Source: JBBQKI01 sp038326725
Lineage (GTDB): Bacteria > Bacteroidota > Bacteroidia > Flavobacteriales > Flavobacteriaceae
Assembly: GCA_038326725.1 (NCBI GenBank)
Contig: JBBQKI010000010.1
Coordinates: forward strand, 1 to 61,381
DNA: 61,381 nucleotides
Direction of reading: 5' to 3'
Both the position numbers and the translations under genes were made by a program. Positions 7,326-16,584 of the stretch are shown in pieces (the first letter of the stretch is position 1; each line of letters starts with the position of its first letter). The notes under the pieces were generated by a model, which was given only the letters and a program-made list of their open reading frames with translations, had not been told where the DNA came from and searched no databases.

Positions 7326-10010
7326 ATGAGTGAAGAACTCGACAATAAAGAAGACAATTTAATTCCGCAGGAAGCCACCCATACTCCCGAGGAAACCATT
7401 ACCAAGGTAACAGGCATGTTCAAGGATTGGTTCCTGGATTATGCTTCCTATGTTATTTTGGAACGCGCCGTGCCAGCTATTGAGGACGGTTTTAAACCTG
7501 TACAACGACGGATTATGCAGTCCATGAAAGATTTGGACGATGGGCGTTACAACAAAGTGGCGAATGTGGTGGGCCACACCATGCAGTATCATCCGCACGG
7601 GGACGCAAGTATTGGCGATGCCATGGTGCAGATCGGCCAAAAGGATTTGCTTATTGATACTCAGGGAAACTGGGGAAATATTTTAACCGGCGACGGTGCC
7701 GCAGCTTCTCGATATATTGAGGCCCGACTTTCAAAATTTGCTTTGGATGTTGTTTATAATTCCAAAATTACCAAGTGGCAGGCATCATACGATGGCCGCC
7801 GCAAAGAGCCAATAAATTTGCCCGTAATGTTTCCGCTGTTGTTAGCTCAAGGCGCAGAGGGAATCGCAGTTGGGCTTTCCACGAAAATATTGCCACATAA
7901 TTTTGTTGAATTGATCGAGGCTTCAATAAAGCATTTACAGGGAAAAAAATTTCAACTCTATCCCGATTTTCCCACCGGGGGAATTATGGATGCAACGCAC
8001 TACAATGAAGGTTTGCGGGGCGGAAAAATTAGAAGTCGGGCACGGATCAACCAATTGGACAAAAATACATTGGTGATTACCGAAATCCCTTTCGGAACCA
8101 CCACCACTTCGTTGATTGAAACCATTTTGAAGGCGAATGAAAAGGGAAAAATCAAGATCAAAAAAATCGATGACAACACCGCCGCCGAAGTAGAAATACA
8201 GATCCATTTACCCCCGGGTATTTCGCCTGATAAAACCATTGATGCGCTGTATGCTTTCACTGCCTGCGAAAGTTCCATTTCGCCATTAGCCTGCGTTATT
8301 GAAGACAACAGGCCTTTGTTTATCGGGGTGCATGAAATGTTGCGCCGCTCTACGGAACGCACTGTTCAACTTTTGAAAAGCGAACTTGAAATCCAGTTGG
8401 AAGAACTGGAAGAGCAATGGCATTTTGCTTCATTGGAGCGGATTTTTATTGAAAACCGAATCTATCGCGATATTGAGGAAGAAGAAACTTGGGAAGGCGT
8501 TATTGAGGCAATTGATAAAGGTTTGCAGCCCCACATTCAACATTTAAAAAGGGAAATTACCGAGGAAGATATTGTTCGATTAACTGAAATTCGAATCAAG
8601 AGGATTTCAAAATTCGATATTGATAAAGCCCAGCAAAAGATTGAATCTTTGGAAGATAGCATTGCTGAGGTAAAGCATCACTTGACGCATCTTATCGAAT
8701 ATGCCATCAACTATTTTAAACGATTAAAAAAAGATTACGGTAACGGGAAAGAACGCAAAACCGAAATCCGCATTTTTGATGATATTGAGGCCACGAAAGT
8801 TGTAATTCGCAACACAAAATTATATGTGAATAGGGAAGAAGGTTTCGTTGGTACCAGTTTAAAGCGCGATGAATATGTGGCAGATTGCAGTGATATTGAT
8901 GACATAATTATCTTCAATGAAAACGGCACGATGATAATTACCAAAGTGGACGCCAAAACCTTTGTGGGCAAAGGAATTATGCACGTGGCGGTTTTTAAGA
9001 AAAAGGATAAACGCACCATTTATAATATGATTTACCGAGAAGGGGCAAAGGGTGCGAATTATGTAAAACGGTTTGCCGTAACCGGCGTAACCCGGGACAA
9101 GGAGTATTCGTTGACCAATGAAACCAAAGGATCCAAAGTGCTTTATTTTACTGAAAACCCAAATGGTGAAGCGGAAGTCATTTCTATTTTTTTAAGGCAA
9201 ACGGGCAGCATCAAAAAACTGAAGTTTGATTTGGATTTCGCGGATCAAATAGTAAAAGGCCGAAATTCAAAGGGAAATATTGTTTCAAAATATCCCATAA
9301 AAAAAATAGAATTAAAGGAAAAAGGTTTGTCCACCCTAAAACCCAGAAAAATATGGTTCGATGATTCGGTCCACAGACTGAACGTTGACGAAAGGGGCGA
9401 GTTTTTGGGGGATTTTTCAAAAGACGACCGTTTGCTCATAATTACACAAAAAGGAATTCTTAAAACCGTTGTTCCAGATTTGATTTTGCGTTTTGACGAC
9501 GATTTGATAATCCTTGAAAAATGGATCCCGAGAAAACCGATAACTGCAATTTATTGGGATGGGGCAAAGGAACTTTTTTATGTAAAAAGGTTTGTTGTAG
9601 AAAATCCGGAGCGGGAGGAAACCATCATTTCGGAAAGCTCGAATTCCTATCTTGAGAAAATATTTACCGATTATAGACCCGCTGTTGAAATTGTTTTCAC
9701 CAAAAAAAGGGGACAGGATCGTTCCGAAAATACAGAACTTAACTTAGAAGAGTTTATTTCAATAAAGGGTATTTCAGCCATGGGCAATCAACTCACTCGG
9801 GAAAAGGTTTTAGAAATAAATGCCCTGGAACCCTTGCCCTACGATGCCCCCGAAGAAGTTATGGTCGAAGAAATGGAAGTAGTGGATGAAGAAACATTAA
9901 TTTCCGACGAAGGATTTTTAGAAAATATTTCTGAGCAAAATAATGATTCGGAATCATCCACCAATGAGCCACCAAAAACGGATGATGAGGGTCAAACATT
10001 GTTGTTTTAA
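7326..10010 (+). CDS. parC: DNA topoisomerase IV subunit A (ParC)
   Basis: The 894-residue protein has the winged-helix and tower fold of type IIA topoisomerase A subunits. The catalytic tyrosine is Y130 in AAASRYIEARL, and the quinolone-region segment reads YHPHGDASIGDAM. A coiled-coil region around residues 430-470 is followed by a degenerate beta-pinwheel domain and a long acidic tail rich in Glu, Asp and Ser that ends in DDEGQTLLF. It acts with ParE in decatenation. A true gyrA lies elsewhere in this window, at 47 kb, so the two A subunits can be told apart. The C-terminal domain lacks a clear gyrase QRRGGKG-type box, which fits topoisomerase IV. Confidence 0.93.
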   Translation: MSEELDNKEDNLIPQEATHTPEETITKVTGMFKDWFLDYASYVILERAVPAIEDGFKPVQRRIMQSMKDLDDGRYNKVANVVGHTMQYHPHGDASIGDAMVQIGQKDLLIDTQGNWGNILTGDGAAASRYIEARLSKFALDVVYNSKITKWQASYDGRRKEPINLPVMFPLLLAQGAEGIAVGLSTKILPHNFVELIEASIKHLQGKKFQLYPDFPTGGIMDATHYNEGLRGGKIRSRARINQLDKNTLVITEIPFGTTTTSLIETILKANEKGKIKIKKIDDNTAAEVEIQIHLPPGISPDKTIDALYAFTACESSISPLACVIEDNRPLFIGVHEMLRRSTERTVQLLKSELEIQLEELEEQWHFASLERIFIENRIYRDIEEEETWEGVIEAIDKGLQPHIQHLKREITEEDIVRLTEIRIKRISKFDIDKAQQKIESLEDSIAEVKHHLTHLIEYAINYFKRLKKDYGNGKERKTEIRIFDDIEATKVVIRNTKLYVNREEGFVGTSLKRDEYVADCSDIDDIIIFNENGTMIITKVDAKTFVGKGIMHVAVFKKKDKRTIYNMIYREGAKGANYVKRFAVTGVTRDKEYSLTNETKGSKVLYFTENPNGEAEVISIFLRQTGSIKKLKFDLDFADQIVKGRNSKGNIVSKYPIKKIELKEKGLSTLKPRKIWFDDSVHRLNVDERGEFLGDFSKDDRLLIITQKGILKTVVPDLILRFDDDLIILEKWIPRKPITAIYWDGAKELFYVKRFVVENPEREETIISESSNSYLEKIFTDYRPAVEIVFTKKRGQDRSENTELNLEEFISIKGISAMGNQLTREKVLEINALEPLPYDAPEEVMVEEMEVVDEETLISDEGFLENISEQNNDSESSTNEPPKTDDEGQTLLF

Positions 10011-10139
10011 TTCGTGCAGCAAGAAATACCATACGTGTAAGCACGTAATTTCATTCTAATCTCTCAACAGTATCAGAATAAAAACGGAATAGTTAATTAA
10101 TTTATCTAATTTTAATGTAGATGGCCAATGAATGATTGA

Positions 10140-12185
10140 ATGATCCAAAATACCCCTTATAAATTCTACTTTATTTCCATAGCAATCTTCCTGTTGCTTG
10201 CTTCCGCTTGTTTATTGCTTTATATAAATTCGAGACAAGTTTTAAATAAAGAACGAGAACTTCAAATACAAGTTTCAGGTAGCTTGGCAGTGCATGATTT
10301 TGAGGGCATTGTCAATAATAATATTTCTTCGCTGGAAAACCTTAAAGAGCGGATTGAAGAATCTGAAGGTAAGTATTTTAAATACTTAAAATCCGAATCG
10401 GCCCGAATCATTGAACAAAATCCCGCTATAAAATTTATAGAATGGATTGACCCCAATGGAATTATCCGGGTCATTTTTCCCGAGGAAGAGAACACGGCCG
10501 TACTGAATCTGGACATTAAAACATTGGATTGGAGGTACCCGGAGTGGCTTCAAAAATCTCGGGACACCTTGGTAAATATTACCCCGTGGGTGAAACTGAC
10601 CCAAAAGGGAAAAATGTTTTTGGTGGACGTCCCTTTATATTACAACAATTCTTTTCAAGGAACCATTTCGGCAGGAATGGATCTGAAAGAACCATTTGAT
10701 AAATTGAGTACAAAACTTGAAAAATACTCAATTATCATACAGGACGAATTAGGAACTACTTTCTATTTATTCAATTCTAAAGAAGAAGTAAAAATTAAAG
10801 AAGAAATGATTTACAAATCATCTTTAAATATAGATCCTGTAATTGATAACAACTGGTTTTTTCAGTTTATGCCCCATAAAGATGAATCATTAAGTCGAAA
10901 TACCCAACATATAGCACTTGTGGTGGGTATTTTACTGTCCGGGCTTATAGCGTTGTTGGCATATTTTTACCTCATGGCGAAAAGGGAAACCCTTCGCTAC
11001 GAGATTACAAACAATGCCTTAAAAAAAATGAATGAAGAACTTGAAGTTCAAAAGGAAATGGCAAACAGGGCATCGGAAGCAAAAACCCGTTTCCTTTCGA
11101 ACATGAGCCATGAAATCCGCACTCCCTTAAGTGCTATTTTAGGGTTTGCCGAAATTTTAGAAGGAAAAAATTTGACCAAGGAGGAGATGGAATATGTTAC
11201 CTTGATGAGACATTCCTCCGCCACGTTGCTCAATTTGGTTAACAATATTCTCGAATTTGACAAGATTGAATCGGGCACTATGTTTTTGAGCAAGGACAGG
11301 TTTAGTCCAAGGATTTTGATTGAGAATATTATAAAAACCTATTCTGAAAAAATCATTGACAAAAACCTTAAAATCGAAATGGATTTTGATACTGAAACAA
11401 TACCCGAAACAGTACAAGGAGACAGAATTAAAACAGAACAAATATTCATAAATATATTAAGTAATTCAATAAAATTTACCAGCAAGGGAAACATACAAAT
11501 TACTTATGAAGAGAAAGTGATTGATGATATGCTGAATTTTCAAGCCAAGATTGCCGATACCGGTATTGGGATTCCAAAAGATAAGTTGCAGGAAATATTC
11601 GACAGGTTTATACAAGTAGATAATGGGCTTCGCAAAAGGCATAGTGGCAGCGGATTGGGCTTGGCCATAACTAAGGAACTTGTTGGCCTTTTAAAAGGTG
11701 ATATCCAATTAAGCAGTGAAGTGGGCAAAGGAACAGTCTTTACTGTTTCCCTTTCCTTTCCTTTGGCAAAACCTCTCCCGGCCAATACGTGCGAGATTGA
11801 TTTCACAACCCTAAACTTAAGCCACCTGCGGGTCTTAATCGTGGATGATAACAAACTCAATAGGATGATTTTGTCAAAAATATTGAACAAAATAGGGATC
11901 GAGTCTGAAACTGCCGAAGGAGGCATTGAGGCTTTGGGCCTGATTAAAAATAAATTTTATGACCTCATTTTCATGGATGTTCACATGCCGGAAATTGACG
12001 GTTTTGAAATTGTAAAAATGATTCGTAGGGAAAACAAGGAAACCGTTATTTTGGGCCTCTCCGCCGATGTCACGTACGAGGCTATCGAAGAAGGCATGCG
12101 CTCAGGAATGAACGATTATTTGACAAAGCCCATCGAACAAAACAAGTTGTTCTCTATCTTGAGCAGCTATTTCCAACGTGCCTAA
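10140..12185 (+). CDS. CHASE-domain hybrid sensor histidine kinase with receiver
   Basis: The protein has 681 residues. A transmembrane helix at about 9-29 is followed by an extracytoplasmic CHASE-like sensor containing IKFIEWIDPNGIIRVIFP, and a second helix at about 260-282. A coiled coil then leads to the dimerisation domain with phospho-acceptor His324 in SNMSHEIRTPLSAILGF. The ATPase domain shows DTGIGIP and GSGLGLAI. The C-terminal receiver has VDDN, phospho-acceptor Asp613 in LIFMDVHMPEIDGF and a conserved Lys in LTKPI. There is no DNA-binding or output domain, so the signal must pass to a partner not seen nearby. The ligand is unknown. It is a monocistronic gene after parC, convergent with the lipoprotein gene. 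Confidence 0.9.
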   Translation: MIQNTPYKFYFISIAIFLLLASACLLLYINSRQVLNKERELQIQVSGSLAVHDFEGIVNNNISSLENLKERIEESEGKYFKYLKSESARIIEQNPAIKFIEWIDPNGIIRVIFPEEENTAVLNLDIKTLDWRYPEWLQKSRDTLVNITPWVKLTQKGKMFLVDVPLYYNNSFQGTISAGMDLKEPFDKLSTKLEKYSIIIQDELGTTFYLFNSKEEVKIKEEMIYKSSLNIDPVIDNNWFFQFMPHKDESLSRNTQHIALVVGILLSGLIALLAYFYLMAKRETLRYEITNNALKKMNEELEVQKEMANRASEAKTRFLSNMSHEIRTPLSAILGFAEILEGKNLTKEEMEYVTLMRHSSATLLNLVNNILEFDKIESGTMFLSKDRFSPRILIENIIKTYSEKIIDKNLKIEMDFDTETIPETVQGDRIKTEQIFINILSNSIKFTSKGNIQITYEEKVIDDMLNFQAKIADTGIGIPKDKLQEIFDRFIQVDNGLRKRHSGSGLGLAITKELVGLLKGDIQLSSEVGKGTVFTVSLSFPLAKPLPANTCEIDFTTLNLSHLRVLIVDDNKLNRMILSKILNKIGIESETAEGGIEALGLIKNKFYDLIFMDVHMPEIDGFEIVKMIRRENKETVILGLSADVTYEAIEEGMRSGMNDYLTKPIEQNKLFSILSSYFQRA

Positions 12186-12197
12186 TTTTAGAAAATT

Positions 12198-12569
12198 TTA
12201 ATCAATTTTTTTTGCAGTTGCCTTCATGGTCTTCGTTTTACCCACTTCCTTAAACTCAAAAGTGTAAGTGCCATTTCCGGTGGATAAAATCTTTATGTGA
12301 ATTGCTTTTTCCTCCGCTTTGTTCCGTGGATTAATTTTTTTTACAATGTATTCGCAATCGTTTATCCATCGAACGAAGGAAGTATCAATTTTTTCTTCAA
12401 AAAAATCAATCTCGATGGAATCTTTTCTGAATACCGTTGTTGTCAAAATTTTCGTTCCTGACAAAGCTTCGATCTCAAAAACCCCATCTTTATATTCAGC
12501 GCAATCGCGTTGAGATTCATAACAGCCAACTATTATTAAACAAAAAAGTAATATAGGGAAAAATCGCAT
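12198..12569 (-). CDS. Small lipoprotein conserved beside topoisomerase IV genes
   Basis: The 123-residue protein starts with a lipoprotein signal (MRFFPILLFCLIIVGC, lipobox LIIVGC), so it is probably anchored on the periplasmic side of a membrane. The mature part, about 105 residues, is mostly beta-type and has WINDCEYIVKKINP in its middle. From memory, similar flavobacterial proteins of this size carry the misleading database name 'DNA topoisomerase IV', perhaps through neighbourhood; no topoisomerase motif is visible here. Function unknown. It converges with the kinase gene, leaving 12 bases between the stops. Confidence 0.75.
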   Translation of the reverse strand: MRFFPILLFCLIIVGCYESQRDCAEYKDGVFEIEALSGTKILTTTVFRKDSIEIDFFEEKIDTSFVRWINDCEYIVKKINPRNKAEEKAIHIKILSTGNGTYTFEFKEVGKTKTMKATAKKID

Positions 12570-12610
12570 CTGGGAATTTTTTACGAATTTCAGAAAAATT
12601 TACGGAACAC

Positions 12611-13021
12611 CTAATTTTGATACACTTTAAAATGCCCGTTTTTATAAAAAATAACGATTTGCTCTATTTCAGAAACTTTGTCCATTTTTGGAACTTCCAC
12701 GGTTTTTTCGGAATTGGTCAATAAGGGGATAGGGGGATCAAACAAGTTGGGCACTTCTTTTTTTATTTCCCTGGGTGAAGGTGTAATATTTTTCTCCACC
12801 GGAAAACTTCCTTTTCCCTCAAGCAGCCAATACAATTCCACTTCCGGGAATTTTTGAAGTAATTTCATGATAAATTCTAAACTTGGTTTGTTTCTGCCCG
12901 ACAACAAATGGGAGATAGTGGAGCGGTTAAAATCCAATTCCACGGAGAAAGTGGTAGCTGAAATTCCATAATAATCCAATATTTTTTTCAATCTTTTGGC
13001 GAAATCCCTGCTGTTTACCAT
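12611..13021 (-). CDS. XRE-family helix-turn-helix transcriptional regulator
   Basis: Residues about 8-65 of this 136-residue protein form an XRE/Cro DNA-binding domain (FAKRLKKILDYYGI, then FNRSTISHLLSGRNKPSLEF as the recognition part). A Pro-rich linker leads to a C-terminal segment of unknown role. The gene is divergent from the M14 peptidase gene. Its own promoter is TTG-N18-TACATTTG on the minus strand, and the -7 box sits inside the near-palindrome TTACAAATGTAA (13051-13062). A related perfect palindrome lies before the peptidase gene. This suggests autoregulation and control of the neighbour, which is inference. Confidence 0.85.
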   Translation of the reverse strand: MVNSRDFAKRLKKILDYYGISATTFSVELDFNRSTISHLLSGRNKPSLEFIMKLLQKFPEVELYWLLEGKGSFPVEKNITPSPREIKKEVPNLFDPPIPLLTNSEKTVEVPKMDKVSEIEQIVIFYKNGHFKVYQN

Positions 13022-13050
13022 TGTAATCTATTTGATGTGCTGTTAACGTA

Positions 13051-13082
13051 TTACAAATGTAAACTATTGCTAAACATTCCAA
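13051..13082 (-). promoter_or_regulatory. XRE gene promoter with overlapping palindromic operator
   Basis: On the minus strand, TTG (13082-13080), 18 bases, then TACATTTG (13061-13054) match the Bacteroidota consensus. The -7 box is embedded in TTACAAATGTAA at 13051-13062. A second copy with one changed base lies at 13262-13273. The 292-base region between the divergent genes holds no ORF. It also contains TTACCTGTAA at 13150-13159, with shorter spacing. Confidence 0.55.
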
Positions 13083-13261
13083 CTAAATTTCAAATATTAA
13101 TCATTATTAATTAGCACTTTACTTTAAATAAACAGCTATAAATAATTGATTACCTGTAATTTAATTAATATATTTAAAATAGGCTTATTTATACTGTCAT
13201 TTTCATTTAAGAAAATTGGATTTCTGTTTACGGATGTATAAAAGAATTTGAAATCTCATGG

Positions 13262-13294
13262 TTACATATGTAAACTCGTCTTTGTTTAACTTTG
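13262..13294 (+). promoter_or_regulatory. M14 peptidase promoter with perfect 12-base palindrome
   Basis: TTACATATGTAA (13262-13273) is a perfect palindrome, and the following bases AAC match the other copy as well. It ends 13 bases before the -7 box TAACTTTG (13287-13294) and so covers the -33 region. The ATG of the peptidase is 19 bases after the box. No TTG -33 element is seen, which fits a promoter that may need, or be blocked by, a bound regulator. Confidence 0.5.
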
Positions 13295-13313
13295 TAAACC
13301 CATAATAATTTCC

Positions 13314-14456
13314 ATGGATTTTACTTCTTGGTATTCTTCAAACTGTGAACCCGAACTTTCTGGCAGGTTTATTACTTTAAAGCATATTTCCCCTTTATTG
13401 GAAGTTTATAAAAACTTCTTTCAAATTTCAGTTGCGGGATTTTCAGAAATGAAGAATCCAATCCCCATTATAAAAATTGGACAGGGACCAATAAAAGTTT
13501 TGGCTTGGTCACAAATGCACGGAAACGAATCGACAACAACCAAGGCGTTATTTGATTTTTTGAAGTTTTTGAACCAAAATGAATTATTTCAAATGGAGAT
13601 TAAGCAATTTTTAAAATCATATACTTTATACCTGGTTCCGATGTTGAACCCCGATGGCGCCGAGAAATATACTCGGGAAAACGCTAATGGAGTAGATTTG
13701 AACAGAGATGCAGAGTTATTAACCCAAGCGGAGAGCCAGGTTTTGCGCACCCAATTTGAAGCAATAAAGCCCGATTTATGCCTTAACCTTCACGACCAAC
13801 GCAGTATTTACGGTTTGGAAAAGGGATTGCCAGCTACTATTTCTTTTTTGGCACCTGCAATTGATGAAAATCGGAGCATTACCAAAAGTAGAAAAACGGC
13901 CATGGAGCACATTGTGAGAATGAACAATAATTTGCAAAACCATATTCCTGGGCAAGTGGGGAGGTATGATGACAATTTCAATATTAATTGCGTGGGCGAT
14001 ACATTTCAAAATGCTGGGGTACCGACCATTCTTTTTGAAGCTGGGCATTTTGGTGGAGATTATCAGCGGAATAATACACGTGAATTGATTTTTTATTCTC
14101 TGCTTGAACTTTTTTATATTTCTAAATCAAATTCCTCGGTTGACTATAATGATTATTTTAAAATTCCTGAAAACAGAGTGAATTATAAAGATTTCATTTT
14201 GAGAAATGTAAAACTGGAAGATGTTGATAATCCTGTTTCTGTGGCAATACAATATGATGAAATAGTAAAGGATGGAAGAATTTTATTTGTGGGAAAACTG
14301 GAAACTATTGGAGATTTATCCAATTTTTACGGGCACACGGATGTAAATGGATTTGGTGAATATATTTTAATAAATTCACAAAAAACAAATAATATTGGCG
14401 ATGTTGTTTCGATTATTGTTAATAAAAACGAAAAAAACACAATCTATTTTCAATAA
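13314..14456 (+). CDS. M14-family zinc carboxypeptidase-like protein
   Basis: The 380-residue cytoplasmic protein (no signal peptide) has the M14 zinc site: H69 and E72 in SQMHGNES and the third ligand H161 in LNLHDQRSIYG. The general base is E243 in TILFEAGHFGGD. NPDGAEKYTRENANGVDLNRD carries the substrate-binding Asn-Arg pair of the family. The C-terminal 120 residues look like a separate beta domain. Family members cleave C-terminal residues or the gamma-D-Glu bond of cell-wall peptides; with no signal peptide, a peptide-scavenging or recycling role is more likely. It is divergent from the XRE regulator and shares its palindrome, and is followed by an Lrp/AsnC regulator. Confidence 0.85.
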   Translation: MDFTSWYSSNCEPELSGRFITLKHISPLLEVYKNFFQISVAGFSEMKNPIPIIKIGQGPIKVLAWSQMHGNESTTTKALFDFLKFLNQNELFQMEIKQFLKSYTLYLVPMLNPDGAEKYTRENANGVDLNRDAELLTQAESQVLRTQFEAIKPDLCLNLHDQRSIYGLEKGLPATISFLAPAIDENRSITKSRKTAMEHIVRMNNNLQNHIPGQVGRYDDNFNINCVGDTFQNAGVPTILFEAGHFGGDYQRNNTRELIFYSLLELFYISKSNSSVDYNDYFKIPENRVNYKDFILRNVKLEDVDNPVSVAIQYDEIVKDGRILFVGKLETIGDLSNFYGHTDVNGFGEYILINSQKTNNIGDVVSIIVNKNEKNTIYFQ

Positions 14457-14481
14457 AATCTTTTTTTCGACATAATCTCTT

Positions 14482-14489
14482 TAGTTTTG
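14482..14489 (+). promoter_or_regulatory. -7 box before the Lrp/AsnC gene
   Basis: TAGTTTTG fits TAnnTTTG and ends 16 bases before the ATG at 14506. It lies in the 49-base gap after the peptidase stop, so the regulator probably has its own promoter. Confidence 0.5.
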
Positions 14490-14505
14490 CGAAAAAATTG
14501 AAATT

Positions 14506-14985
14506 ATGGGAAAGTACCGCTTAGATGATACCGATCATCAAATACTCGATTTGCTTATTGAAAACACCCGACTCCCTTTTACCGATATAGCTAAAAGACT
14601 TGATATATCTGCCGGAACGGTGCACATACGGGTAAAAAAAATGGAAGAAACCGGATTTATTACTGGTTCATCTTTACAAGTAGATTATAAAAAACTGGGA
14701 TATTCATTTATTGCTTATGTTGGGATATTTATTTTTAAAACTTCACAGACTCAATTTGTTTTGGAGCGAATAAATGAAATTCCTTATGTTACTGTGGCCC
14801 ACGTAACTACCGGAAAATTCAATATATTTTGTAAAATTCGCGCGAAGGACACTACCCATGCAAAGGATATCATTTATCAAATTGACGATATTGAAGGCGT
14901 GAGTAGAACCGAAACCATGATTTCATTGGAAGAAAGCATCAATGATAAAAAAAGATTGCTCCACAAGATTTTTCAAGAAATATAG
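14506..14985 (+). CDS. Lrp/AsnC-family transcriptional regulator
   Basis: The 159-residue protein has the standard build. An N-terminal winged helix-turn-helix (LDDTDHQILDLLIENTRLPF, then IAKRLDISAGTVHIRVKKME) is followed by a ligand-binding RAM domain with the GKFNIFCKIRAKD strand pair and IEGVSRTETMISLEE. Such proteins form octamers or larger rings and respond to amino acids. The effector is unknown here. The next genes (DinB, YihY) follow within 32 bases and may be read from the same or an adjacent promoter. Confidence 0.9.
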   Translation: MGKYRLDDTDHQILDLLIENTRLPFTDIAKRLDISAGTVHIRVKKMEETGFITGSSLQVDYKKLGYSFIAYVGIFIFKTSQTQFVLERINEIPYVTVAHVTTGKFNIFCKIRAKDTTHAKDIIYQIDDIEGVSRTETMISLEESINDKKRLLHKIFQEI

Positions 14986-14991
14986 GCAACT

Positions 14992-14999
14992 TATTTTTG
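14992..14999 (+). promoter_or_regulatory. -7 box before the DinB-family gene
   Basis: TATTTTTG fits TAnnTTTG and ends 18 bases before the ATG at 15018, inside the short gap after the Lrp gene. Confidence 0.4.
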
Positions 15000-15017
15000 T
15001 TTACCTTTTTATACTGA

Positions 15018-15536
15018 ATGATGAAACCTTCTGAAATTAACGCTTCCGAATATAATCCGTACTATAAAAACTATATAGGCTTGGTAAAGGACATTCCTTT
15101 AATGGAAGCTTTGGAATTAGGTTTATCAACAACACCAACTTTTTTTAAAAGCATTCCAAGCCCAAAAATTATGTTTCGCTATGCTGAGGGAAAATGGACT
15201 CCAAAAGATATTTTGCTTCATATAATTGATACAGAAAGGGTTTTTGCCTATCGTGCTTTATATTTTTCACGTTCCGAAAATGCAGATTTGGAAGGCTTTG
15301 ATGAAAATATATTTGCGCTAAACGCGGTTACTGAACATCGCGATCTTTTGCAGTTAACCCAAGAGTATATCGCTGTACGCGAAGCCACCATTTCGTTTTT
15401 TAAATCATTTAGCGGGACGGAGTTAAAGAAAATGGGGAAGGCAAACAAAAATTTACTTTCGGTTGGAGCCGCAGGGTTTATAATTTGTGGACACGAAATC
15501 CATCATTGTAATATTATAAATGAAAGATATTTATGA
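15018..15536 (+). CDS. DinB-family putative metalloenzyme
   Basis: The 172-residue all-helical protein has the three widely spaced histidines expected of the DinB/YfiT metal site: LLHIIDTER in the first helix pair, and GHEIHH near the C-terminus (residues about 158-163). Related proteins include bacillithiol and mycothiol S-transferases and many uncharacterised damage-inducible proteins; no substrate can be assigned. The stop codon overlaps the start of the next gene (ATGA at 15533-15536), so translation of DinB and YihY is probably coupled. Confidence 0.85.
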   Translation: MMKPSEINASEYNPYYKNYIGLVKDIPLMEALELGLSTTPTFFKSIPSPKIMFRYAEGKWTPKDILLHIIDTERVFAYRALYFSRSENADLEGFDENIFALNAVTEHRDLLQLTQEYIAVREATISFFKSFSGTELKKMGKANKNLLSVGAAGFIICGHEIHHCNIINERYL

Positions 15537-16483
15537 AGGAATTTTTAAAACTAATAAAGAATACATACCTCAGTTGGGACAAAAATGATCCTTGGGCCAA
15601 AAGTGCCGTCATTGCTTATTATGCCTTGTTTTCGCTTCCATCTTTATTAATAATAACCGTTTTTATTGCAGGTTTGTTTTTTGGCAGAGAAGCCGTTCAA
15701 GGAAATATCACTCAAGAAATAAGCGGCTTAATCGGCGGAGGAAGCGCAGAAGCCATCGAGGCCATGTTGGTAAATGCCACATTAAAAGATAATTCTGTTT
15801 TATATATTATTTTTGGAATAGGAATGTTGATTTTCGGTGCTACCGGTGTATTTTTTCAACTTCAAAAAGCTTTGAACGATGTTTGGAGTGTCCGTTCGAA
15901 GGAAACTACATTTTTGGACAACCTTAAGCGTCGTTTTGTATCCTTCGGAATGGTTTTGGCCATTGGGCTACTGCTGCTCATCTCATTGGTAATCACTACT
16001 GTGGTTAATATGGTCAGCAATTATATTGGCTCGTATTATTCAGATTTTTCAGAAGTATTATTGGAAATCCTTAATTTCATTTTTTCTCAATTATTCATTA
16101 CGGCACTTTTTGCGGCAATTTTTACCATGTTGCCGGATATAAAAATTAAATGGAGTACCAACCTTATCGGTGCATTCATTACTGCACTTTTATTTTTGGC
16201 GGGAAAATATATTATTGGTTTTTATTTTGCAAAATCCAACCCCGCTTCCGTTTATGGTGCGGCGGGAAGTGTAGTGCTGATCATGCTTTGGGTGTATTAT
16301 ACTTGTCTCATTTTATTTTTCGGTGCCGAATTTACAGTTAATTGGGCTCTTTTTAAAAAGGTGAAAATCGAACCTAATGACAATGCCACACTTTCCTATG
16401 AAATGGAAATGAAAGAACTTCGTGAATATAAAAAAAAGGTTGAGGATGATAAAAAAAAAGCCGAATCCCTAAAAAATAATTAA
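15533..16483 (+). CDS. YihY/BrkB-family inner-membrane protein
   Basis: The 316-residue protein has about six transmembrane helices. The family signature is seen in the first (KSAVIAYYALFSLPSLLIIT), in the FQLQKALNDVWSV stretch and in SVYGAAGSVVLIMLWVYYTC. The C-terminus is a charged cytoplasmic tail (KKKVEDDKKKAESLKNN). Homologues were once annotated as ribonuclease BN, which is not correct for this family; the actual function is unknown, with transport often proposed. The ATG overlaps the DinB stop by 4 bases. Confidence 0.9.
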   Translation: MKEFLKLIKNTYLSWDKNDPWAKSAVIAYYALFSLPSLLIITVFIAGLFFGREAVQGNITQEISGLIGGGSAEAIEAMLVNATLKDNSVLYIIFGIGMLIFGATGVFFQLQKALNDVWSVRSKETTFLDNLKRRFVSFGMVLAIGLLLLISLVITTVVNMVSNYIGSYYSDFSEVLLEILNFIFSQLFITALFAAIFTMLPDIKIKWSTNLIGAFITALLFLAGKYIIGFYFAKSNPASVYGAAGSVVLIMLWVYYTCLILFFGAEFTVNWALFKKVKIEPNDNATLSYEMEMKELREYKKKVEDDKKKAESLKNN

Positions 16484-16584
16484 GATTTGCTTCAATTTTA
16501 AAGATTAGCAAAACATTATTATTCTAAAATTGGTATCCTTTAAATACTTAAGTAATTTAGTTTTTCATAAAAAAAAGTAATGCT

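Noticed and set aside
5378..10010. Reading parE-parC as gyrB-gyrA
   Set aside because: A better GyrA with gyrase-box-like repeats lies at 47008-49536, and the adjacent pair with its 616-residue B subunit and acidic A-subunit tail fits topoisomerase IV.
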